Assembly: GCA_034440635.1 (NCBI GenBank)
Contig: JAOTON010001898.1
Coordinates: 1,850,001 to 1,914,000, forward strand
DNA length: 64,000 nucleotides
Direction: 5' to 3'
From: Lepas anatifera
Taxonomy: Eukaryota > Arthropoda > Thecostraca > Lepadidae
This document shows, one piece after another, positions 46,644 to 58,104 of this stretch. Numbering within the stretch: the stretch's first letter is position 1; each line of letters opens with the position of its first letter. The notes below the pieces were generated by a model. That model searched no databases, was not told where the DNA came from, and worked only from the letters and a program-made list of their open reading frames with translations. A program made the translations under genes and the position numbers.

Positions 46644-46762
46644 CGGGGCTGGTCCAGCAGAGCCCGTCCACGGCCTGGCTCAGCTGGGCGTCGATGTCCT
46701 TCACCTGGCCATCGATCAGCTTGAACTCCACCGGCAGCGTGTTCTCCCGCAGTCCGTTATAC
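46644..46762 (-). CDS. Dynein heavy chain exon 5 (tail)
   Basis: The first G completes an Ala codon from exon 4, giving ...ICNA-YNGLRENTLPVEFKLI and then DGQVKDIDAQLSQAVDGLCW before a GTGGGT donor. The family shows a segment YNxxxxxxxxVExPLIxxQ followed by IDxQLxxAExxLxW at this place. Length is 119 bp, ending in phase 1. The upstream intron is about 6.4 kb and contains the Penelope-like cluster. Confidence 0.92.
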
Positions 46763-47104
46763 CTGCAACACCCATCCGCCACCACTAGTGGGGACCACAG
46801 AGTACAGTACAGTGTGCCCCGCCGTTCGGCTTAAGGCCGTTTTAAAATGTATTTTTACTCTCAGGCGGCCGTCCATATAGAGGGCATCGCATATCTGCGT
46901 GATTTTCGATTCCCCTTTCCCCATACAACGTTCCGTAGCACTGGGGTAGGCCGCCTCACTAACTAGGTGACGGTCCATTGAGGCTCCCCATGAGAAGATG
47001 TACAGGGGGCTTCTTAGATAATTTCGATGATATTGACTTAAATTTAAGCTTTGTACCTAGTAACATGAGCGGTGAAAGGGTCATTGAAGCTATCACATCG
47101 TGAG

Positions 47105-47168
47105 GAGCGTCCAGCTCAGCCGTTACAAACAGCAGGTGCGTGTGCATAGGGCATAGGAATGGTAATTA

Positions 47169-47216
<48 letters not shown>

Positions 47217-48076
47217 CAACCCTTCACGCTGAGCTGACTCGGGTCAAACAAGTTTTGGTCAACAACGGTTATACTAACAAAATTGTCGACCAAGAGATTA
47301 ACAAACAAATGACCTCCCATGTGGCTCAGCAAGAGAAAGAAGAAAAACAGGAGACCGGAAAAGAAAAAATAACTCTTTACTATCAAAACCAGATGAGCCC
47401 ATCATACAAAACCGATGAAAGAGTATTGCAGAAGATCGTGCATGAAAATGTCCAACCAAAAAACAAAGAAGATCGACTCAACCTCATCGTTTACTATAAC
47501 AACAAAAAAGTTCACAACCTGATAATGAAGAATAATATCAACTCCAAACGTGACCACTTGAAGAGCACCAACGTAGTCTACCAGTTCTCATGCCCACACG
47601 AAGATTGTAAGCTTCGTAAGTGTAGCTACATTGGTGCCACAACAACGACATTATCCAGACGCCTCACTATGCATCTTGCAGAAGGAGCTCCCAAAACCCA
47701 CATGAAGTTAGAACACCACCACGACCTCACCCGAAAAGACTTAACAGAGAACACCACTATCCTGAAACAAGAACCAAACCGGACGAAACTGTTCATACAC
47801 GAAGCAGTACTTATCAGAAGCATGCAACCGGAGATTAACAAGCAAAGTAACCCAACTATCACACTGAGGCTTTTCTTCTAGCGCTGCAGAGAAGAAGAGC
47901 CCGTCTAGTTGTGTCACTATTCTGTCGTAATAATTGAATGAAAAATAATTGTCCTTTCAAAGTAGTTTAGATCGATTTCAAATATGATAGGAGTGTATAT
48001 ATGCACTCTTCGAGCATTGGAGAAGACGCAGCGAAGCTCGTTACAAACAAGTGTGCATAGCCATAAATGGTAATTA

Positions 48077-48080
<4 letters not shown>
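47105..48080 (+). mobile_element. Penelope-like element PLE1, 3' part between terminal direct repeats
   Basis: The endonuclease-coding part (separate entry) lies between two related flanks. GTTACAAACAGCAGGTGCGT with AATGGTAATTATGCATATAT is on the left; GTTACAAACAAGTGTGCATA with AATGGTAATTAGGCATATAT is on the right. Each runs into a (TA)n tract (47,172-47,212 and 48,080-48,149). Direct terminal repeats of this kind are the pseudo-LTRs of Penelope-like elements. The reverse transcriptase part is missing. Confidence 0.75.
47213..47881 (+). CDS. Penelope-like element protein, C-terminal GIY-YIG endonuclease (PLE1)
   Basis: The open frame includes the N-terminal side of the endonuclease domain. 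VVYQFSCPHEDCKLRKCSYI leads into GATTTTLSRRLTMH, then KTHMKLEHHHDL, KLFIHEAVLIRSMQPEINKQ and a stop. The visible active-site positions are Tyr of YIG, Arg of SRRL, His, Glu of HEAVLI and Asn of INKQ. The cysteines before YIG form the zinc-binding insert usual in this group. The frame upstream has no RT motifs and starts in the (TA)n tract, so the element is 5'-truncated. GIY-YIG nicks target DNA for priming in intact elements. Confidence 0.85.
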
Positions 48081-48151
<71 letters not shown>

Positions 48152-48190
48152 AGGAGACTTTAGACTTAATTTACTTTATATTTATATTTT

Positions 48191-48232
48191 TACAGACGTT
48201 TCGGAGTCAAAGCACCTTCGTCAGTATGAACT
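48191..48232 (-). ncRNA. Hammerhead-ribozyme-like motif in PLE2 left arm
   Basis: On the minus strand the core reads CTGACGA (48,218-48,224), an imperfect stem II (AGGTGCTTTGACTCC) and GAAACGTC. This fits the CUGANGA..GAAA hammerhead core with the very short stem III known from Penelope-like elements. Stem I (TTCATA/TGTAAA) has one mismatch and one wobble, so activity is doubtful. Confidence 0.6.
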
Positions 48233-48372
48233 GCAAAACTACATCAAAAGACACTAAACAACACACACATGAAGCACCATACAACGAATAGACAAGACAG
48301 TTTAGCAAGAATGAATCGGGCAAACATTTCTATCGCGTTTTAAATTTCTCTCACGTCTAGCACGTAAACACG

Positions 48373-48816
48373 TCAGTGGGGAATTTCTGATATTGCTAAT
48401 CTTGCCGCAGATTTCGACCAATTTACAAATCCCGATCGCGTGTAGGGATAAACTGAAGAGGGGAGAGACTGATAAGAGGGGTAAACTGAAATAAATGCTG
48501 ATTCTAAATTTCTTCTTAGTGTTTTATCTTTTGGTTTGGCCAGAATTTTTGTATAATCCCATCGTGGTAAATGGTTACACTCATCTATGTGTACTACTAG
48601 AGAATTTGAGGTCCTATGATGTATTACATCTTGCCTGTGCTCTTTTAATCTAACTTTTAGGCTCCTGCCTGTCTCACCGATATATGATTTTGAACAACCT
48701 CCGCATGTTATACTGTAAATTATGCTTAAGTTGGAATCCTTTGGTTTTGTTTTCTTTAAAATATTTTCTGTCTTCTTCCCCGAGACTATAGCTATTTTTA
48801 TGCCCGCATTTGTCAA
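48373..48816 (-). pseudogene. PLE2 GIY-YIG endonuclease fragment (left arm)
   Basis: The frame reads IIYSITCGGCSKSYIGETGR then SLKVRLKEHRQDVIHHRTSN and RRNLESAFI. YSITC..C..SYIGETGRSLKVRLKEH is the GIY-YIG core; Arg and Glu active-site positions are present. It is offset from the RT frame by the sequence between 48,817 and 48,827, so the original polyprotein is broken. Confidence 0.85.
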
Positions 48817-48827
48817 ATGATTAGAGA

Positions 48828-49435
48828 TTATGTTGGCGTATTTTGAGTTTGGTACAGAGATACATCTACTGAATTTTGTCTTGTTCGCTGTGGTTTTGGT
48901 TTTGTTCTATTGTTCCAAATGCGATATGTTTTTTCTTTAAGGCCAAGAAGCCATCCAAGTGGATATTTTAGAGCCTGAAATCTTTCAATTACATGTTTCA
49001 TCTCATCCTCTAAGTATTCTGCACTGCATATTCTTATAGCCCTAAGGAAGAAACCAAGCACAATGCCACTTTTAGTTTTTTCACTATGGCCGGAATAGAA
49101 GTGAACGTAGTCTTCTTTGTTGGTTGGTTTTCTATAAACCTTAAATTTTAAGTCATCAGCTTGTCTTTCAATAAGAGTGTCTAAGAAAGGAAGATAATTT
49201 TGGACCTCGTTTTCTACAGTGAACTGGATTTTCGGATTTACACTATTGAGTTGTACTAACTTTTCTTCTATGCACATGTCATCTGGAGCTACAATAATTA
49301 CATCATCTACATATCTTGCCCAGAATGTGCTGGTCCCCATAATTCCCTTAAAATGATCTTCTTCCAACTTTTCCACATAAAGGCATGCTGCGACGGGACT
49401 AAGTGGAGAGCCCATTGCCAAACCGCTATGTTATT
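48828..49435 (-). pseudogene. PLE2 reverse transcriptase fragment (left arm)
   Basis: The readable frame contains GLAMGSPLSPVAACLYVEKL and the catalytic RYVDDVIIVAPDD, then LPFLDTLIERQADDLKFKVY and RKPTN. MGSPLSP and YVDD with FLDxLI are typical of Penelope-like RT. A TAA stop interrupts the frame just before HSGLAMG. The N-terminal half of the RT is absent. Confidence 0.85.
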
Positions 49436-49482
49436 GGAATTCCTCACCATCGAAAGTAATATACTTCTTCCAATACTTTTAT

Positions 49483-49986
49483 ATGGAAAAGTTGGAAGAA
49501 GATCATTTTAAGGGAATTATGGGGACCAGCACATTCTGGGCAAGATATGTAGATGATGTAATTATTGTAGCTCCAGATGACATGTGCATAGAAGAAAAGT
49601 TAGTACAACTCAATAGTGTAAATCCGAAAATCCAGTTCACTGTAGAAAACGAGGTCCAAAATTATCTTCCTTTCTTAGACACTCTTATTGAAAGACAAGC
49701 TGATGACTTAAAATTTAAGGTTTATAGAAAACCAACCAACAAAGAAGACTACGTTCACTTCTATTCCGGCCATAGTGAAAAAACTAAAAGTGGCATTGTG
49801 CTGGGTTTCTTCCTTAGGGCTATAAGAATATGTAGTGCAGAATACTTAGATGAGATGAAACATGTAATTGAAATATTTCAGGCTCTAAAATATCTACTGG
49901 GATGGCTTCTTGGTCTTAAAAAACATACCGCATTTGGAACAATAGAACAAAACCAAAACCACAGCGAACAAGACAAAATTCAGTAG
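49483..49986 (+). pseudogene. PLE2 reverse transcriptase fragment (right arm)
   Basis: The 167-codon frame begins inside the RT and holds RYVDDVIIVAPDD and LPFLDTLIERQADD, identical to the left arm over most of its length. It lacks MGSPLSP because the copy is truncated further 3' than its partner. The stop follows NHSEQDKIQ. Confidence 0.85.
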
Positions 49987-50591
49987 ATGTATCTCTGTAC
50001 CAAACTCAAAATACGCCAACATAATCTCTAATCATTTGACAAATGCGGACATAAAAATAGCTATAGTCTCGGGGAAGAAGACAGGAGATATTTTAAAGAA
50101 AACAAAACCAAGGATTCCAACTTAAGCATAATCTACAGTATAACATGCAGAGGTTGTTCAAAATCATATATCGGTGAGACAGGTAGGGGCCTAAAAGTTA
50201 GATTAAAAGAGCACAGGCAAGATGTAATACATCATAGGACCTCAAATTCTCTTGTAGTACACATAGATGAGTGTAACCATTTCCCACGATGGGATTATAC
50301 AAAAATTCTGGCCAAACCAAAAGATAAAACACTAAGAAGAAATTTAGAATCAGCATTTATTTCAGTTTACCCCTCTTTAAAGACGCGATTGGGATTTGTA
50401 AATTGGTCGAAATCTGCGGCAAGTTTAGCAATATCAGAAGTTCCCCACTGACGTGTTTACGTGCTAGACGTGAGAGAAATTTAAAACGCGATAGTAATGT
50501 TTGCCCGATTCATTCTTGCTAAACTTTCTTATCTATTCGTTTTATGGTGCTTCATGTGTGTGTTGTTTTAATGTTTTTATGTAATTTTGCA

Positions 50592-50634
50592 GTTCATACT
50601 GACGAAGGTGCTTTGACTCCGAAACGTCTGTAAA
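50592..50634 (+). ncRNA. Hammerhead-ribozyme-like motif in PLE2 right arm
   Basis: The same motif as in the left arm, in plus orientation: CTGACGA at 50,599-50,605 and GAAACGTC at 50,621-50,628. It lies about 80 bp before the (TA)n tract, the position expected for the pseudo-LTR ribozyme of a Penelope-like element. Confidence 0.6.
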
Positions 50635-50702
50635 AATATAAATATAAAGTAAATTAAGTCTAAAGTCTCTTCCATATATCATATATCATGTCTAGAACAT
50701 AT

Positions 50703-50772
<70 letters not shown>

Positions 50773-51553
50773 TATTTTAAATTCGTGTACTTTGGGAGAT
50801 GATTTTGATTAATGCATCATTGATTAAGAAAATGACGACATATCTCGCATGGATAAGTCTCCAGTTTAAAATCTCGATTCTACAAATTGGCTTTCTCTGA
50901 TCTTTAGCCGAGTATTCCAACATTTCACCAAATGTGTCATGTTGCAGCGTTTCGTTAATGGCGTTAACATCCTCAGGCATGTTATTTGACACATACAATT
51001 ATTATAAAAGTTTTTTTAAGGGAGAACACTTCAATCTATCCACTCGATTCATCTCGGCGTGGTATTATCTTCTTTCAAAGAGCGCTTCATGCAATTGTCA
51101 TGGAAGGACACCATCGTGAGAAAGAAGTTGTGATATTGTTTCAAAATTAGCAGAATACTCAGCCAATATCGGCGGCTGGTTGCGGGTGCGGTGCGGGCGG
51201 GCGGGCGTGTGAGCTGCGATTTGCCGATCTTGCTGGTCCCTGTCAAATCTAACGGAGTGTCGTATTGTATGTGAACTGCTTTTTATGTGTATGACTGCTC
51301 TGTTTTATGTCTGTGTATGTCATCCCATTCTATGTCTCATCACTGCCGACATTTGCGGGCTTCCCGGCGTAATTTAGGCGCGCCGCGCCGGGGGTGGCCA
51401 TGTGAAATACTGCTCGACCTGTCTGTCCTCCGGGACATGCCTCACACTGTTGTGTGCTGCTTCAATACATGTGTATGGATCTATATTCTGCCGCCCCTGG
51501 CCCGTCAGCTTTGCCGATGGTGTCCGATGCCGCCGACCCGCGAGACACCGGCA

Positions 51554-51585
51554 TATGGTAGGAGGGATGAATCCCTCCTACCATA
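51554..51585. repeat. Perfect 15-bp inverted repeat (hairpin)
   Basis: TATGGTAGGAGGGAT is followed by GA and then ATCCCTCCTACCATA. The right half occurs again at 51,604-51,617 (ATCCCTCCTACCAT), immediately before stem I of the hammerhead-like motif. Confidence 0.9.
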
Positions 51586-51615
51586 GATATCACAATTTTT
51601 ACATCCCTCCTACCA

Positions 51616-51658
51616 TAGATGCTGAAGAAGACAATTTTTGTCGAAACGCGTTCATCTA
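51616..51658 (+). ncRNA. Complete hammerhead-ribozyme-like motif
   Basis: TAGATG (51,616-51,621) can pair with CATCTA (51,653-51,658) as stem I. Between them lie CTGAAGA (51,622-51,628), stem II GACAA-TTT-TTGTC (51,630-51,642), GAA, the minimal stem III ACGCGT, and U at the H17 position (51,652). All invariant core bases of a type I hammerhead are present, with an extra A before stem II as in other Penelope-like copies here. No RT or endonuclease was seen beside it. Confidence 0.75.
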
Positions 51659-51719
51659 CCTGCTGTGTTGGTTTAAGTGTTAATATCTGTCAACCACTGT
51701 TATACAATATAAATCTCAA

Positions 51720-52883
51720 AGTAAGCACGGATATGACCACATTGATAAGATAACGAAACAATCATTGCATTTCGCTAAAAAAACAAGGGATTTTGTACCA
51801 GAAATAGAGCAAGTCACAGCTGAGCTAGTTCTTCTCATAGCCGGTTACCATGCCTCCCGAAGCATGTCCCTGGAGTCGCCCATGGACCACTTAGAATTTT
51901 CTTTTGAGTTCTGATTGATGCCAAATCGAGTTTTAGAAAAAGTCTCAAAGTATGAAAGCGATGTATATTCAGGTTTAACCACGCCACGAGAAAAACCGTC
52001 AGAGGGGCCTCTGGAGCTCCTACACTAATAGGGTTAAAAAACCAAGACGAACACCAATATCTCCAACCAAAACTCACACAGGAAGCTCTAACCTCAGAAC
52101 AAGTAATCTGAGGAATAATTTAACTGTAGGCGCGAGTGCATGATCCAACGCGATATAGGTTTCTCGATCGATCCCACAATCGATCCCGCAATAGGTTTCT
52201 CAGAAACGATAAAATTCATTAGCAGTGCTCCAGGATTTTCCAATGTAGCCATGCGTTTACTTACTCCTTGTATTTTGAGAACTACTCTATGGCATTGACC
52301 AGAGGATCTAGATTGGCAAATTATAAAAAATAGACCACTATAAGTGTCACAGCACGGTAAAGGCTACACACCATGGCGGTCGGAAAAGTTCAATATAAAG
52401 CTTTTGATTTGATTTTACCCTTCTTGTGCCCATAGGAGAAAATGTCCAATTCTGATCCAATGTACCAAATAATTTTAGAAAAAAGGATAAAACTTGCCCA
52501 GTTGAAATACGTAATGTTTACCTGGTTTATCTGACACATAACCCAGGCTGCGCATCCAGAGAAACGACAAACAAAAATCGGGAAAACTTATATCTTAAAG
52601 CGTGAAATATAAGATTTCCTACTTGTGTAATTAATCCGATTAATATTCGACAGGTTCGTGTCTGGATTCGCTCGTCCCCTCGTCACTCTAGGAAGAGCAC
52701 AACAAAGGAATTCACGCAGTACAGACACCAATTCATTGTTCGACTAGGCTGTATTCACCGACTATTTTTTCCTAATGCAATGTCCTTCCAAAGAGACACG
52801 TTGAAAATGACATTTTACTGGCGCACCCAAACAAAGGTAATAGAGGACTGAGCCATTGCACATCTAGACTAGATGGTAAGCGG

Positions 52884-52887
<4 letters not shown>
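51720..52887. other. Intron sequence, nothing recognised
   Basis: No gene, exon or repeat family could be named in this stretch. Confidence 0.3.
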
Positions 52888-52936
<49 letters not shown>

Positions 52937-52975
52937 AGGGAGAGAGGGAGGAAGAGAGGGAGAGAGAGGGAGAGA

Positions 52976-53019
<44 letters not shown>

Positions 53020-53046
53020 GGGAGAGAGAGAGAGGAGGGAGAGAGA
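52888..53046. repeat. (GA)n microsatellite
   Basis: This is a purine-only run of GA dinucleotides with GGGA interruptions, about 160 bp, less than 160 bp downstream of exon 4 on the gene strand. Confidence 0.97.
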
Positions 53047-53204
53047 AAAATAGTGAAAACTGTTTTTAAAAACCTGGAAGCAAATCGAACAATGTTGCAG
53101 CCCCCTCCGCCATGCGCCCTCGGGGCTGCCGGTACTTTGAGTCTACACCGGCACTATCCGAGCACCTCAGCACTCGCCATCTGTAGCAGGTGGCGTCCAC
53201 TCAC

Positions 53205-53341
53205 GCGTTGCAGATGATCTCCAGGTTGGAGGTGTACTGCCGGTACATCTCCGAGTTGTCGTCCATTTTGCCCGCCTCCTCTGGGATGTCCTCTCGGCCC
53301 AGCTGTCGCAGGTACTTGACCTCCCGCAGAATGCTGACCAG
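53205..53341 (-). CDS. Dynein heavy chain exon 4 (tail, LREVKYL motif)
   Basis: After a TTAG acceptor the exon reads LVSILREVKYLRQLGREDIP and ends EMYRQYTSNLEIICN plus two bases before GTGAGT. LREVKYL is one of the most recognisable tail motifs of axonemal dynein heavy chains. Length is 137 bp, phase 0 to 2. The intron on its upstream side holds the 2-kb compound satellite that starts about 70 bp from the acceptor. Confidence 0.93.
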
Positions 53342-53424
53342 CTAAGCGGAGCACAGGCCGTCACCGAACAGCACAGGCGGACCACTAGCGGACGGCCAGA
53401 TCACACTTACATGGCTAGTCGACA

Positions 53425-55470
<2,046 letters not shown>

Positions 55471-55828
55471 CCAAGTTAAGCCAATATATCCAGGCCACTT
55501 CCAGTGCGGGTTCGAATGAGGCGTCAGGAATCTGTCATCGTACTGTCAATGAGTATGTTATGTTTGTTTGTATTTGTGATGCAGGACTCTCATGGAGAAT
55601 GCGTCTAGACGTTTTTCCGGCAGTTTTTATACCCGGTGAATTTCGGCCGGAACTGTAGAGACGCATTGCGAGGAAAACGTAGAACCAAAGTGCCCAGGTG
55701 TGTATTTTCGGTATATTTATTTTTCAACTTGTGATCGATGCTTGTTCCCACTGTAAAAAGGAGCGCTGTACGACCACTATACCTCACATCATCTGCTGTG
55801 ACTACGGAAGCTTTGGTCGGTAACTTAC

Positions 55829-55918
55829 CTGGGGGTCGAAGTTGGGGTGGATCTTGTGGTGTTGTTTGACCAAGAGAGCCAGTTTTGTCTTCTCCACTAT
55901 CTGATCCGTGACTTCCAC
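55829..55918 (-). CDS. Dynein heavy chain exon 3 (tail)
   Basis: The exon is exactly 30 codons (phase 0 to 0) between a pyrimidine-rich TTTCAG acceptor and a consensus GTAAGT donor. It ends HPNFDPQ, which continues directly into LVSILREVKYL of exon 4 and so rebuilds the well-conserved NFxPxLVxxLREVKYL motif of dynein tails. The first two thirds (VEVTDQIVEKTKLALLVKQ) are less conserved. Confidence 0.88.
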
Positions 55919-56077
55919 CTGAAACGAGTGCGGTGAACATCCGGTGTCAGGCGAGGGCGGGCAACACACCAGGCATTCTGAGCAATGCTTGCAACATATA
56001 CTTGTGAATAAACAAAGGCGTTTGATTGTCTTGTGATGTGCAGTGGCACACACGCTTGTAAATGATGTTTTACAATG

Positions 56078-56218
56078 CAGCGGCGGATCCAGGATTTCCG
56101 ATCCGGGCGCGGGCACATGGTCGGTGGGAGGACCGCAATCCGGACCAGGGCAGGCCACTTTTTGACAGGAAATCTTATCAGGTGGGGTTACCTCCTGGTC
56201 CCTCTGGATCCGCGTATG
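56078..56218. mobile_element. Small hAT-like MITE
   Basis: The ends are CAGCGGCGGATCCAGG and CTCTGGATCCGCGTATG. The flanks are TTACAATG and TGACAATG (56,070-56,077 and 56,219-56,226), an 8-bp duplication with one change. The 141-bp interior is related to the element at 40,964 (ATTTCCGATC, ATCCGGACCAGG). Confidence 0.8.
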
Positions 56219-56383
56219 TGACAATGTTTTGTTTGCGATGCTCTATACTTCAGAATGAAAAGTTTTGGTGGCGTGCCTTGCCGACACTTCAGTTCTGGGA
56301 TGCCATTAGTTCTTATCTCTCACTAGTCCACTGAACATTGACTTTGCTAACCCCGCCCTCATTGAAGGATTCCTGCTTCCTAC

Positions 56384-56483
56384 CTGCCAGTCTTCATAGA
56401 CGGCCTTTTCTTTCTCCAGCAGCAGGGCCATCAGATTGTCGTACTTGTCGTACAGGTACACAGCCCTGTCACACTCAGTCACC
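56384..56483 (-). CDS. Dynein heavy chain exon 2 (tail)
   Basis: The 100-bp exon completes the Pro codon left by exon 1, then reads VTECDRAVYLYDKYDNLMAL and LLEKEKAVYEDWQ before a GTAGGA donor. The tail of this family has a similar segment of the form xxVYxKYDxMxxLLxxxExxVYxxW. A second phase-compatible AG lies 18 bases further into the exon and would remove VTECDR. I prefer the outer acceptor because the family has several residues between HP and the VYxKYD segment. Confidence 0.82.
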
Positions 56484-57039
56484 CTGTGCGGCACCACGGC
56501 GTCAGCAGACGGGGTTCCAGGCGTACCCAACCATCGACAGATGCTACACATCACACAACACTTGTATGGTTCATGATGACAATAGTGTGTGGTTTTCTGA
56601 CACTGCTGCTAAGCTGCGTCAGTAATGCGCCTATTACACAAAACTCGAAGAAATCGGCAAATCGTTAAAAAAGGTAGAAACCAATGCAGAGACACTCGAC
56701 AAGCCCCAAATTGTGCAAGGCTTTGTGAAGTTTATACGTGTTGACAGGGCACTGAGCGCGAACTTCAGCGTGCTTGTATATATTAAGTTCGATGGCATAC
56801 GCGAGTTGAGCTATGGTCAGTCGTATCATACACTGCTCTCCCAAACCCCATACCGCGATGCAAGAAAACTGGCGATGCTGTACATTGCGCAAGACGTGGA
56901 AAAGTGCCTGAAAACATTTACACTACACAGTATTTTTCAAGTTCCACTGATAATTTCCAAAACTCCTCAAATGTCAGACATTCTCCCAAACGTCCAAATC
57001 AAATAACTTGGACAAGTACCCCACAAACACGATTCAATG

Positions 57040-57280
57040 TAAACCCTATTCCTGTCACGGGGTGGGGTTCATGAGGGGTGGGCATTTTGCCCACCCTTCG
57101 TGTTTTTCCGGGATATCTCCGAAACGGCTTACGATAGGGTTTTGAAGCTCTCTGAGTTTTCTTGAAACTAAATTAAGTGGAAACCAAGTGCATTGCCTGA
57201 AAGTGTCGGTAATATCTTCCCCAAAGGCGGAGATATGACTGGGTATTCATAATTTAGTCCCGGCCTAGGCGTCATTTGGC
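57040..57280. mobile_element. Family B-type element, left end only
   Basis: AACCCTATTCCTGTCACGGG resembles the family B terminus. It is followed by the subterminal hairpin GGGTGGGCATTTTGCCCACC and a block (CCGGGATATCTCCGAAACGG, then GATAGGGTTTTGAA) that is the reverse complement of the right end of element B at about 13,975-14,020. No right end was found. Confidence 0.6.
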
Positions 57281-57322
57281 CCGTGCCCGCCGGTGGTCGC
57301 GGCTACAGTCCAGTGCTCGTCC

Positions 57323-58104
57323 TTAAAGGGAATGCACCACTTTGTCGAAACTCTCAAAAGAACAGTTTCAGAACAAGAGAGGTCTGAAAATAAGGAAACA
57401 ACATTTTTTTCACTTTCATACGCTAAAAACAGAAATATATCCTCTTTTCTAATAATAAGTGACGTCATCAAAATGACAGTTTCAATAATCAGTGAAATCC
57501 CAAATCTTGATCATAAACTCGCTGTAAAAGCCCATCCGCAGCATTTCCGCGTGACAGAATTTGTGTGCAGTACAAGTGCACTGGTGCAAAAACTGAACGT
57601 CAGATGTCGTTGCGGCAGCCGTGTTTATGGAGTGGTCGAACAATAATGCACGTGCCTGATGTAAATAAACCATCTCACAGTCGGATTTTGACAAAACCAA
57701 TTGATACTTGTTTGGTCAAGTACGGAGGAGGAAGGATGTGATATGTGTAGAAGCCATTAAGCGCAATTTGGCCCTACTGCGCATTGTACTGGACGCTAAC
57801 TCGCCGAGGTTGTCGGGCTGTCGGCCCACAGGCAGTTACATGCTGGTTTACTTGCTAGCATGGTATTTTCAGCGAGTGGGTGAGGCTCAGGGCTCACGAC
57901 CAATCAGATTACTGCTACCATATATACCTTCAGGGTTTGAAATAAGCCAATAGGCCCCTATACTTTGAACCTTAAATCTGGCGGAAATTTTTTATCGAGA
58001 GCTTTGGGTGAAATTAAATATGTCACTAGTGGTTTCTCAACACGCTCTACAAAACTGCCATATCAGTTCCAAAACCCATTATAAATGTGGGACACTCCCT
58101 TTAA
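57323..58104. mobile_element. TTAA element, family J (related ends to family H)
   Basis: The left end is TTAAAGGGAATGCACCACTT and the right end ATGTGGGACACTCCCTTTAA, with TTAA at 57,323-57,326 and 58,101-58,104. The terminal AAAGGGA(A/G)TG is shared with family H, but the interior is different. It contains GTGACGTCATC at 57,460. Confidence 0.75.

Larger units (their letters stand above)
48150..49477 (-). mobile_element. Penelope-like element PLE2, left arm of a head-to-head pair
   Basis: This is a 1.3-kb 5'-truncated copy read on the minus strand. It has the RT C-terminal half, GIY-YIG endonuclease, 3' non-coding part with a hammerhead-like motif, and then (TA)n at 48,080-48,149. It is the inverted counterpart of 49,478-50,700. 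The two 5' ends meet near 49,478. Confidence 0.88.
49478..50700 (+). mobile_element. Penelope-like element PLE2, right arm (inverted copy)
   Basis: The sequence mirrors 48,150-49,390 with a few percent differences and small indels, starts just after TTCCAATACTTTTAT and ends in (TA)n at 50,708-50,774. RT (49,483-49,986, MEKLEEDHFKG to YVDD) and endonuclease (about 50,030-50,451, frameshifted) are both present but defective. Confidence 0.88.
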
